From Triparma columacea (lineage: Eukaryota > Sar > Bolidophyceae > Parmales > Triparmaceae), in the NCBI GenBank assembly GCA_030267965.1, contig BRYA01000498.1:1-64000 (forward strand): a stretch of 64,000 bases of DNA. The letters are read 5' to 3'. Of the stretch, positions 42,601-51,472 are shown one piece after another. The notes under the pieces are model-generated. The model worked only from the letters and a program-made list of their open reading frames with translations, was not told the DNA's origin and did no database searches. A program made the position numbers and the translations under genes. The stretch's first letter is position 1. Each line of letters starts with the position of its first letter.

Positions 42601-43095
42601 ATGGTGCAAGGTTTTGGGCGTTTTGAGAGACGGCCGAGTGGTGTGTTGAGGTAGGTGTAGAGGTAGGTGTGGAGGTTTCGGTTTCAACAGACCTTGGAGT
42701 TTGAACCTCTTGGGCCGCATCGCGATCCTACAATCACCAACATCACGAAACATTACCTTCAAGGCCGTCCCTTCTGCTGCTTTGTTTGCGAGGCTCTAAC
42801 CGCCAAGGAGCGTGACAAGCTCCTAATGTGTCCCTGTCGCAACATCGCCTACTGCTCGAGGGAGTGCCAGTTCAAGCACTGGAAGGAGCACAGGGTGCAA
42901 TGCACTGGACCGCTGAACGAAAAGGGGGAGAGTGAGGCAATGGTCAAGAAAAGATCAAAGACAGGGAAGGGAGCGGCGGCGGGAGGAGCGGATGGGGGAG
43001 TAGCGGATGTGGGAGTAGCGGAAGGAGCAGTTGCGACGGGGAAGAATGGCAAGAAGGGGAAGAAGGGCAAGAATAGTAGGGGTAAGAAGAAGTGA
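42601..43095 (+). CDS. MYND zinc-finger protein
   Basis: The main exon (42691-43095) encodes LEFEPLGPHRDPTITN, then a MYND finger: CCFVCEALTAKERDKLLMCP, CRNIAYCSRECQF, HWKEHRVQC, with the C4-C2HC ligand order. MYND fingers bind proline-rich partners and often accompany SET or other domains, but here only a Lys/Gly/Ala-rich tail follows. The likely start is the ATG at 42601 (MVQGFGRFERRP) with a short intron of about 48 nt; the exact donor is uncertain because the obvious GTAGGT site breaks frame and GTGTTG at 42643 would be needed. With that splice the protein is about 148 residues. The 5' end has a degraded copy at 46228. Confidence 0.6.
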
Positions 43096-43785
43096 ACGAA
43101 ACAATACAGTAATGCGGCGGCTAGATGTGAAATTATTTTTCATGGAACCAACTTCCACCTTTTATAGTAGTCCCATGATACCTTTGAAAGGGTCGAATGC
43201 TTCATCAAAGTCCTCCTTAGTGTTAATATCGGTCTGGCCAAACCCACCCTCAGCCCTCAGTGGAGGGAGAAATAGGAACAATAAATAAATCTATCAAAAT
43301 AAAGGTAAAACGGACAACAATGACAATGATAACCCTTGTTAAGGCTTCAACCAGTTGTAGATCGTCCTGTCGTTGATTTTAGTCTCCCTATTCACATCAA
43401 GGAACCAAGTTATTTCCCCTTCAATCGAGGTCGAGTATTCGTGGGTTTTTTTCCCGTCTTATTACCGTCTTATAGACGAGATAATACTATTTTGGGCCCT
43501 ATTTCCGATGTTATTAGTGTCACATTGGGTTGCTATTGGGTAGAGAACCGCTATTGACGCCGTAATGATGCATCCTTGAGGGTCACTATCCCTCCTTGAG
43601 GGTCTCACTATCCCTCTCCCTTGTTCTTCGTCCATCACATCTAATCACATCACACTAACCCTGCTTATCCCATCAATAATGTAGGAATTCGCAGAGAATC
43701 AGTATAAATTAGTTTGAGGCTTCAACTGTTACCGAAAAGACGGGTGAAAAGATCCTCTCAACCACTGGACTTTCCCCTTCCCAAA
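43096..43785. other. Intergenic region with two minus-strand coding relics
   Basis: Two short frames look coding but lack a gene around them (see 43162-43480). The remainder is AT-rich with short direct repeats, for example ccttgagggtc twice near 43573-43600. No RNA gene recognised. Confidence 0.4.
43162..43480 (-). pseudogene. Two terminal-exon-like coding relics
   Basis: On the minus strand, about 43480-43339 reads HEYSTSIEGEITWFLDV then NRETKINDRTIYNWLKP and a stop. About 43255-43162 reads GGFGQTDINTKEDFDEAFDP then FKGIMGLL and a stop. Both have sensible composition but no start or preceding exon. The second follows an acceptor-like tract. They may be decayed 3' ends of two genes or pieces brought in by duplication. 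Confidence 0.3.
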
Positions 43786-44997
43786 ATGCCCCAAACAGCA
43801 GTATACTATGGCACAGGCGAGACAGGGAGCTTCAGAGACGATAGTGAACTCACAGAAGTGACTTTTGTAGAAGGAGTGACGTCGATTGCCGATGAAACCT
43901 TCTTCGGATGCTCCTCCCTCACGGCCATCACCATCCCAATTGGAGTGACAAAGATTGGCAAACACGCCTTCGACGGATGCTCCTCCCTCACGGCCATCAC
44001 AATCCCAGACGGAGTGATTACGATTGGCGACTGGGCCTTCTACGAATGCTCCTCCCTCACAGCCATCACAATCCCAGACGGAGTGACGACGATTAGCACG
44101 TGGGCCTTCTACGAATGCTCCTCCCTCACGGCCATCACCATCCCTGACGGAGTGACAACGATTGGCGAGGGCGCCTTCAGATATTGCTTCTCCCTCACGG
44201 CCATCACCATCCCGGACTCAATGACGGCAATTGGCAATGTCGCCTTCTACAAATGCTCCTCCCTCACGGCCATCACAATCCCAGACGGAGTGACGTTGAT
44301 TGGTGTTAGCGCCTTCTACGGATGCTCCTCCCTCACGTCCATCACAATCCCAGACGGAGTGACGGAGATTGGCCAATGCGCCTTCCAAAGATGCTCCTCC
44401 CTCACGGCCATCACCATCCCAGATGGAGTGACGATGATTGGCGAGGGCGCCTTCAGATATTGCTTCTCCCTCACGGCCATCACCATCCCGGACGGAGTGA
44501 CAACTATTGGCGATTGCGCCTTCTACGGATGCTCCTCCCTCACGGCCATCACCATCCCTGACAGAGTGATGACGATTAGCCAGGGCGCCTTCTGCAGCTG
44601 CTCCTCCCTCACGGCCATCACCATCCCGGACTCAGTGACGACAATTGGCGAGAGCGCCTTCGACGGATGCGTAGCCCTGACGAAACTCAGTCTATCTCCT
44701 GCCGTCTCCATTGGTGAAGACTGCTTCTTGGACTGCACCGCCCTAATTGCTGCCGCTGCCTCACAAAATATGTCGACCGTCGAGGACCTCCTCCATTCTA
44801 GGTGGCACCGCATACGCGAACGCGTCAACGCTCTTCTGTGCCTCAAGGGAACCTGGGATCACGTGGAGGATCCACCAAGGAGATCGGCTAGGAAGCGGAA
44901 GCGAACTGACGGAGTTGAAGCCCCGGCGCTTAGGGAAACCGAGGCACGTGGGAAGATCCCGAAAGTTTTGTGGAGAGTTATTCTGGAGTTTCTGTAA
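43786..44997 (+). CDS. BspA-type leucine-rich-repeat protein
   Basis: 403 residues from the ATG at 43786 (MPQTAVYYGTGETGSFRDD); the in-frame upstream ATG at 43714 is less likely. About 13 near-identical 23-residue repeats (CSSLTAITIPDGVTTIGDWA) form an LRR_5/BspA-type solenoid, with final degenerate units (LTKLSLSPAVSIGEDCFLDC). The C-terminal cap has a basic RRSARKRKRT stretch and ends GKIPKVLWRVILEFL. No signal peptide, so probably intracellular. Such families are expanded in some microbial eukaryotes and can mediate protein binding; no partner can be inferred. Repeat DNA is nearly identical, implying recent homogenisation. Confidence 0.85.
   Translation: MPQTAVYYGTGETGSFRDDSELTEVTFVEGVTSIADETFFGCSSLTAITIPIGVTKIGKHAFDGCSSLTAITIPDGVITIGDWAFYECSSLTAITIPDGVTTISTWAFYECSSLTAITIPDGVTTIGEGAFRYCFSLTAITIPDSMTAIGNVAFYKCSSLTAITIPDGVTLIGVSAFYGCSSLTSITIPDGVTEIGQCAFQRCSSLTAITIPDGVTMIGEGAFRYCFSLTAITIPDGVTTIGDCAFYGCSSLTAITIPDRVMTISQGAFCSCSSLTAITIPDSVTTIGESAFDGCVALTKLSLSPAVSIGEDCFLDCTALIAAAASQNMSTVEDLLHSRWHRIRERVNALLCLKGTWDHVEDPPRRSARKRKRTDGVEAPALRETEARGKIPKVLWRVILEFL
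43880..44700 (+). repeat. 69-nt tandem repeats of the BspA-LRR gene
   Basis: About twelve units of 69 nt with tgctcctccctcacggccatcacc-like cores, differing mainly at the codons after the Ile-Pro motif. In-frame, high identity, so unequal crossover is likely. Confidence 0.85.
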
Positions 44998-45416
44998 CTG
45001 CTTTGGCAGAACCCAATACGACCCACATCGAGCGTAGAGAAGCACGGACGAGAACCACGGACAAGGAACTCTCAGTAGTGCATGAACGTTACCATTTTGC
45101 AAGTACAGTCAGACATGAATGAAACAACTGGGTCGTAATAATAGATGTACTTTTCAGATTTGTTTCAGGTTCTGGTTTTTGTCATATGGTCGCCCTCTCA
45201 AAACGCTTGAAAAGAGGGTCACTTTCTTTGTCAAAAAGTATAATCATTTTGACAATATATTTAGATACAAATTATATATACGTACTCAGTTATATCGTAT
45301 TAGTCAATATACCACATTTTTGTAATCCTAAGTAGCGTAATTCAACAAAAATGGACAGATACAACTCGCCTGTCGTAGACTCTGGAAAAGGCTAGATCAT
45401 CTCAACTCGATAAAAT

Positions 45417-45487
45417 CGGCCGGGGAACACCATACTGCATGGTTCAGATGGCGAGCGTGGAGCACGCTATATGGCGTTCCCCGGCCG
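45417..45487. other. Structured inverted repeat (possible ncRNA or element end)
   Basis: Arms 45417-45428 and 45476-45487 are perfect 12-bp complements (cggccggggaac / gttccccggccg). After one mismatch the pairing continues for 5 bp. Inside, 45454-45468 forms a second perfect hairpin (agcgtg-gag-cacgct). The GC-rich stem stands in AT-rich DNA. It does not fit a tRNA cloverleaf. Confidence 0.5.
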
Positions 45488-45738
45488 TTTGAACTCCTAA
45501 AGCACCTAACACCCCAAAAGCCAAGCATAGCCAACGATGAAGCATCCATTAAACCACCAAATCAACTCATCGAGGCTCAAAAACACTCCGGCACGTCTTT
45601 TATATACATACTAAACTCCAATACTAAGTATCTACTTACAAAAGCAAAACTTTAATTTTTTCCAATTTACAGGAATAGAGCTGTAGGTAGAAAACACACG
45701 GAGGCTGTACCAGGAAAACTAACCCATTAATCAACAAC

Positions 45739-45766
45739 NNNNNNNNNNNNNNNNNNNNNNNNNNNN
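45739..45766. other. Assembly gap (28 N)
   Basis: Run of Ns between the two diverged repeat copies; the true length is unknown. Confidence 0.95.
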
Positions 45767-45798
45767 GGAGTTGAAGTTCATTATCCTAGTTCAACTCC
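45767..45798. other. Small perfect hairpin
   Basis: ggagttgaa (45767-45775) pairs with ttcaactcc (45790-45798) around a 14-nt loop, immediately after the assembly gap. It may be the end of a longer structured element hidden by the gap. Confidence 0.35.
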
Positions 45799-46227
45799 TG
45801 TCAGTTCTATTATACCACGTACTTCACGATCCTCGAGCGTTGCTCATCGCCTGACGTTGCGACCATGACTTACGTCATTGTCCCAGCACGCGGTTCTATG
45901 TTCTGTCACCCAACCCCATAACAAAACACAAAATCATCCATTAAAACACTTAGTTTAACTCGTTTACCCTTAAAATTACTCCGGAACATCTCATTTATAC
46001 ATACTTAACTTCAATACGAAGTATCTGCTTACAAAAGCAACACGAATATAATCTAATAAAGAATCTTAAAAGCCCCCAAAACCCCCAAATTTATTTTTTA
46101 TTTATCATGTTGAAGACGCGCGAATTTTGAAGCGCAAACTGTCGGAGCGGGTCAGGCGAACACAAATTAGTATATTCCAACCTTCCGCGGGTATGCGGCG
46201 CCGCGAACTTTCTTTTTTCTGGCAATA

Positions 46228-46342
46228 ATGGTGCAAGGGGTTTTGGGCGTTTTGAGAGAGAACGCCCATGTGATCTCCTGGCCGAGTGTGAGAGGTGTGG
46301 GCGGTTGCAACAGATTTTGGAGTTTGAACCTCTTGGGCCGCA
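46228..46342 (+). pseudogene. Degraded copy of the MYND gene 5' end
   Basis: The segment starts atggtgcaagg, continues ttttgggcgttttgagagag, and ends with the same ttggagtttgaacctcttgg run as the MYND gene start at 42601-42714. An inserted or lost stretch and a changed G count break the frame. No MYND finger follows. It is a truncated duplicate of the leader exon and first intron. Confidence 0.6.
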
Positions 46343-46599
46343 CCAACGGAAAAAGGACAAAGCAGCTCGCAGAAGCGCACGCTTGACAACAAGTGGGGTG
46401 GCGAAAACGTAAAAATTATGCGCTCAAGAAATTTATTCCTTGTTTTCATTGTGATGTGAGAGAGAGAAATTTAACAGAGTGGGTCTTTTGGGTGCGCTGA
46501 CGGATCAAAGACCGAAGGAGCACGACCTAGCGACGACGGAAAAAAGAGACCTGAGGTGAGAACGGGGAATGTAACATGGGAAGGCCAAAACAAATGCAG

Positions 46600-47270
46600 A
46601 AGCTGTTTGTGATAAGACAAACCTGGTTGCAAAAACTATGCCCCCCCCACCCCCCTTTAAAAAGCCGACGTTCAAACCCCCCTCAGACCCCGCCCCCTCC
46701 CCCACGAACTTCCACAACCTCATCTCACCCCCCCAAACACTCCCCCCCCCTGCAGCCAGATCGACACCTCAACCAAAACGTCGGCATCAAAGTCGTTCTC
46801 CCCCGCCTCAACCTCAATCGCAACCCTCGTCAGCTTGCCCCTGGCCGACATGAGGCGTCGACGCGAGCTTGGCTCCTCCTCCAGAATGGCTCTTCCTCAT
46901 TGACCTGCTCACTTACAACAACGTTCATCAGGGGCGTGGACGACGCGATATCTTTGGCGCCGATGCAGTCGCTGAGGTATCCTCCCTTCTCCTTGTCGTC
47001 GGTGTGCGAGTTTGCAGAGGCGTCGACACCATCGTTATTATCAATGCCATGGCGTTAGTCAAGGCAGGCCTCCATTACATCCTCCTCCTCCTCAATCGTC
47101 GTCGATCTTCTCCTCATCATCATCGGTCTGAGAGCATTCAAGGGGACGTGTCTTCAGAAGCGTCGAATCATCGACTCCTTTGGTATCCTCAGCCATCAGA
47201 CCTCCCCATCAACGAACCTTTGGGTTTGGGGCTCATTGGCCGAGGTTATTAACTCTCTCTTTGGGTGAGA
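46600..47270 (-). pseudogene. Frameshifted minus-strand gene relic
   Basis: Coding-like pieces appear in different minus-strand frames: ITSANEPQTQRFVDGE (about 47240-47196), DTKGVDDSTLLKTRPLECSQ (about 47190-47100), GGYLSDCIGAKDIASSTPLM (about 47000-46930) and LTRVAIEVEAGENDFDADVL then VEVSIWLQGGG (about 46855-46730). Frame changes occur near G runs. The family is not recognised. Introns could explain some shifts but clean splice sites are lacking. Confidence 0.35.
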
Positions 47271-47749
47271 GGGCTTGAGAGGACGCGATGGATGGTCCTC
47301 AAGAAACGAGCCGAAGAAAAAAGTGCACTGGAGCCTATGGGAGCTGAGGGTGGACAAAAGCATTTTGTTGCCTGCCTCCTTCCTCCCCAGCCCAAAAGCT
47401 TTGAAAAGGTGAGAATGCTTCTCTCTAGATACCACACGCCCAATACTCCACACGCCCAATACTCCCCCCCCGTGAGAGCCAATTGGGTAATATAGACACT
47501 TCTGCTCGCAATTGTAGTGAAAAGCATGCCAAAATTATCAAGGACTTGGGAGCGGGACCGGGGGACACAATTTTGATTGATGATTATGAGCTGAGGGAGG
47601 GGGAAGAAGCGTCTTCGTAACTCTGATATTGAGCGACACATCAGCAATCCATGTCTCTAGTAACCGTGAAAAACAGACAAGCTGCGGAGTCCTAACCCTC
47701 TTCTCTATCTCTCCCCCATCCTTGCACCCTCCCTCCAAAGAGTACAGGC

Positions 47750-49203
47750 ATGCACCAAAAAACCTTGAGAAAGTTACTCACAGAGGTTTACCCTAACGTG
47801 CCCGGCGGGAACAACGAAGTGAGGATTTTAGGCTTGTCATCTGCGAAGGAACACAAGCGTGGAGTTATAGTTGATAGCGAGAAGCTAAGAGATCGCGCCA
47901 ACTGTAACCTTGAGGAGGAGCAAGGTTTGCTCCGATGCGTTACGAGCCAGTTTGCGATGCACTGCTTGACAGTCTTCCCCGATTTAATAATCATAAACGT
48001 AAACGCCCTGCACACTAACGCCATCGACCACATCCCAACTGGGATCAACTTCATCCTTCAGTTGATCAGCGTCATGAACGAAGTTCCCTTCAGGCACCTG
48101 ACCTTCCACATCTCATGCTTCTCAGCCTACGCCTACGATTGCTTCCATCACTCCCACATCAGCACCCCAATCCACTCCTTAAGTTCCATGGAATCAGCAA
48201 GGTAAGTGCAACGACCAAAGCGACAAGCGTAGCAATGAGCGAAGGAGCGCTACTAACCCCCTCTCCCGCCTCCGCCTCTCCCCCCTCATGCTGCACTCGG
48301 CCCAGATTCCATATCGGACATATCATCAGTCGTTCGCCTTATGCGGCCAGTTACGGTGCAAGGAAAGGATTCCCTGGTTGGCTAGATGACGTCATCCCGT
48401 TTCGCGCCTTCCTCCAAGACATGCGTGTCAACCAGCCGTTGATGTACCAGTTACTCGAAGAGCACATCTTTCCTGGAGGAGTCGCCATTGCTGGGAAGCG
48501 TTCAACAAGTCCTCCGGACCTCGTATCTCCCAACACCGGCCCCTTCGACGAACCCGCGAAAACCCTTCAAAACCCTCACAACAACCCTGCACACAATGGC
48601 CAAGGCGGTGGCCCCAACGGTGGAGGTTACTACGGGTCGGACGAAGTGTCGCAATTGCTGACTCCATCTGCACGGGCAGAAAATAGAGTTTACGAATACC
48701 ATAAGGCGGAGGAGACCTTGAAGGCGCAGGGATGGGGGAAGGATGGGGGGAGCGCCACACACCAGAAGACGGAGGCGACCTTGCAGGCGCAGGGATGGGG
48801 GAAGGATGGGGGGAGCGCCACACACCAGAAGAGGGAGGAGACCTTGAAGGCGCAGGGATGGGGGAAGGATGGGGGGAGCGCCACACACCATAAGGCGGAG
48901 GAGACCTTGAAGGCGCAGGGATGGGGGAAGGATGGGGGGAGCGCCACACACCAGAAGAGGGAGGAGACCTTGAAGGCGCAGGGATGGGGGAAGGATGGGG
49001 GGAGCGCCATATGCGCGAAGAGGAAGGAGAGCTTCAAGGCGAAGGGGACGACCGAGACTCAGAGTTTGAAAGATCGCTTGAAAAGAAAAGGATGGACGGA
49101 TGGGACGTGTCGTCGGGATGGGAAATTTAGGAAAGTGCTTGCCAAGTATCGATGGTGTTTGAAGATGAAGAACGAACATGGGATTGAGCAAGCGCCTTTC
49201 TAG
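47750..49203 (+). CDS. Unknown protein with 21-residue tandem repeats
   Basis: Exons 47750-48201 and 48306-49203 join through a split Arg codon (donor GTAAGT) to 449 residues. The first 200 residues look folded (VFPDLIIINVNALHTNAIDH, GWLDDVIPFRAFLQDMRVN). Residues of about 290-395 are five copies of a 21-residue unit (KAQGWGKDGGSATHQKREET plus L). The C-terminus is basic (RLKRKGWTDGTCRRDGKFRK). No signal peptide. A further upstream exon is possible because an acceptor-like site precedes the ATG (exon from 47741 stays in frame). The family is not recognised; the basic C-terminus could bind nucleic acid. Confidence 0.6.
48721..49035 (+). repeat. Five tandem 63-nt coding repeats
   Basis: Units begin aaggcgcagggatgggggaa at 48721, 48784, 48847, 48910 and 48973. 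They differ by only a few bases, so they expanded recently. They encode the Gly/Lys-rich 21-residue module of the gene at 47750-49203. Confidence 0.9.
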
Positions 49204-49451
49204 AAAAAGTAACCTTCAGCCAATACATTGTATGATTTGAAATTAAAATAACCAACTTATCAATTTCACTTTCACTCCCAACCCCCTTCTACTCCTTCTT
49301 CACCCCAACCCCTTCCTCTTCGGCTCCGTGCCGCGATGTACCAAGAATAGCGTTACTTAGAGATGAAAAGAAAAAAACCAACAAGTTCTCGTCAACCTCT
49401 TAATCCTGCTTGTTAATTTTACATAATCCCAACCTCAATTCCAACCCCTTA

Positions 49452-49625
49452 TCACCCCGAGCTGTCTTTTGGGGGCGTTGAGGGAGAGGATGATGGGGGG
49501 GGCGTAGCGGAGGACACGAAATCGTAAAGCGAGTTGCTGCTGGTCGAAATACGACCCTTTGGTGACATGATGGATTTACGAACTTCCTTGAGTTCCAGGT
49601 AAGATTGCGGGGTCGTTTCATTAGG
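49452..49625 (-). pseudogene. Possible terminal exon of an unresolved gene
   Basis: After an acceptor-like ccttag, the minus strand reads PNETTPQSYLELKEVRKSIM, SPKGRISTSSNSLYDFVSS and a Pro/Ser tail to a TGA, 57 residues with good coding character. Plausible upstream coding (EARRLRAERAERAEPFVEG) lies near 49850-49740, but I could not join them in frame. It is either the 3' end of a gene whose start I missed or a relic. Confidence 0.3.
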
Positions 49626-50043
49626 CTAAGGTACGTCCCGCGCTTCTTGGATAAGGCCCGCCTGATCCGCCGTATTGCACATGGCCAATCCGTAATAGTA
49701 GCAAGGGAGAGGAGCAGGTTCAGAGTCGAATGGCTACCCAACATCATTGCTACTGTTACCGAGGGCCAGGCCCTCCACGAACGGCTCCGCGCGTTCCGCG
49801 CGTTCCGCACGCAGGCGACGAGCCTCTGCAGTCACACAAACTCCGCTCGCTAAATCTCCCTTATCATCTACCTCCCCCCTTAAACCCTCATCTCACCTCT
49901 TTTAACTCCCTCGGCTTTAGTGTCGAGCGCAGTCTCCTCACTTGACGTGTTTAATTTCATGCCCTCGCTTGTACTGGCGACCTGCAACGGCAGTGAGACT
50001 CCGTCACCTTCAGAGAGAGATCTAACCATGCATTCGGTGCGTT

Positions 50044-50443
50044 TGTTGTTGTGTATTGTTCCTCAGTATGGTCGTTTGGCAGCCATTTCGTGGTTGCTGG
50101 CGTTTAATCATTACGCGTGTCTCCGAAATGCACGTCGCATATCATAGAACTTTTGCTCTTTTGGGTTACCTCTTCATCGGAACGAACAAAAACAAACAGC
50201 AAAAAAAACGAAATCACGCCCACCCACTTCTTTACATCTTACCTGCATCATCGTGGGGGGCTGTGAGAAGCAGGGAAACGCAAGTGTTAGATTCCTCGAT
50301 GTTTGTCCTGTGTTTGTAACAATATTATTCTTGCGTATTTGTTTGTTGTGTATTGTTCCTCAGTATGGTCGTTTGCCAGCCGTTTAGCACTTGCTGGCGT
50401 TTAATCATAGCGCGTGTCTCCGAAATGCACGTCGCATATCATA
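50044..50443 (+). repeat. Direct repeat pair of about 102 nt
   Basis: 50044-50146 and 50342-50443 share gttgtgtattgttcctcagt, ggtcgttt, tgctggcgtttaatcat and a long perfect stretch ending gcacgtcgcatatcata. Identity is about 90 percent by eye and the period about 298 bp. The intervening parts also show related AAC/CAA-rich sequence. Origin unknown. Confidence 0.8.
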
Positions 50444-50996
50444 TTCAGTTTCATCTTATGGTATATTTACATCAGCGGAACAAACAACAACATCAACAGC
50501 ACCTCCCCTCCACATCTCCTTTCCGCCTTTCTTATTGTTTTGTCTTGTCTTCTCTTCTCTTCCATTCTCTTCCCTTGGCCTCTCTTCTCCTCTCCTCTTC
50601 TTTCTTCTTTTCTTCTCCACCTCGCTCTCTCCTCTACTTTAACTTACCTTTATTTGATGTATATTAGTGTGTATGTGTGTGCGTGTGTGTATTTATGTGT
50701 TAGTACTATAGTTGTTATTGTGTTTATGCTTCGTAATTATCTCGTAATAGTTGTATTTGTGGGTAAAATAGTGGCTTAGCAAGTGGAGTGGACGATACAC
50801 TGTACAACCACTTTATACGCAAATTATATATCCTTACCATAGTATTAGGAACATGAAATGCGGAAATCGAAGATAAAAGCGCTAAAACAACAAGAAATTG
50901 ACAACATGACTCTTAAGAAGAAGATTTATGTTCAATATCCTGCTAATTTTAGAAGGGCAGGGGAAGAAATAAATGCATTTGGTCATATGTAAAACA

Positions 50997-51330
50997 TCAT
51001 GCAAAACTCCTTTCTCCCTTCCCGACGTCGCTGCTTTCATCGCTATCCTCGCTGATGGCTGCCTGGCCACCTGGGTTTCCCTCGCTCTCGCTGCCCCCCT
51101 TATCTCCCCGTCCCCTGCTCTCCGTGCCCTAAACATGCCCCCCCCCCCCCCCACCCCCAAACCCCGACTCCTTTTCCTCTTCATCCACTGTCATCGTCTC
51201 TGTAGAATGACGAAGCCCCCCCCCCATACCCGCTTCCTCCTGCTGCCTCGGCGAAGATCATTTCATCGTCGTCGTCGTCTTCGGCAGCGCGGTCAAGGGG
51301 GGAATGGCAACCGACACCGAGTCGTGGAAA
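50997..51330 (-). pseudogene. Acidic C-terminal coding relic broken at G runs
   Basis: Minus-strand frames read RAAEDDDDDEMIFAEAAGGS, then, after a 10-G run, TMTVDEEEKESGFGGG, then, after a long G run and a TAG, GTESRGRGDKGGSESEGNPG and ISEDSDESSDVGKGERSFA to a stop. The pieces would make one acidic C-terminus if the G runs had other lengths. Either a pseudogene, homopolymer sequencing error, or an unseen intron. Confidence 0.3.
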
Positions 51331-51472
51331 TATGTATATATACACACAATGAGTGTCATGATCAAATAATGAAATGGAAGGAGGACCGTTTTGTGTTAAA
51401 ATAATTGAAGCGATTTCTTTCTCACCACCCCTGCTTACTTTCGTCGTTTTTCGTGTTTCATTTACGGTCATT

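Larger units (their letters stand above)
45543..46045 (+). repeat. Diverged direct duplication, period about 392 bp
   Basis: 45543-45655 and 45935-46045 share an ordered series of matches: catccattaaa, actccgg, atacatact, aatac-aagtatct-cttac and aaaagcaa. Identity is partial, roughly three quarters by eye. The assembly gap lies between the copies, so more units may be missing. Confidence 0.6.
44998..46227. other. AT-rich gene-free block with hairpin, repeat pair and gap
   Basis: More than 1.2 kb without a convincing gene. Base composition drops sharply relative to neighbours. It holds a strong inverted repeat (45417-45487), a diverged direct duplication (45543-45655 and 45935-46045), an assembly gap and a small hairpin at 45767-45798. 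This looks like repeat or element-derived DNA, but no transposase was seen. Confidence 0.5.
49204..51472. other. Gene-poor accessory region
   Basis: About 2.3 kb with no complete gene. It contains a minus-strand terminal-exon-like piece (49452-49625), a 102-nt direct repeat pair (50044-50443), a pyrimidine-rich tract (50505-50640), a TG-rich tract (50665-50700), and an acidic minus-strand relic (50997-51330). Confidence 0.5.

Noticed and set aside
45417..45487. tRNA or 5S-like gene
   Set aside because: The stem is too long for an acceptor stem, and there is no D-arm/anticodon/T-arm pattern or TTC-type T-loop.
46576..47058. Plus-strand Pro-rich frame
   Set aside because: The better coding character is on the opposite strand in broken frames; this frame is a mirror of G-rich DNA.
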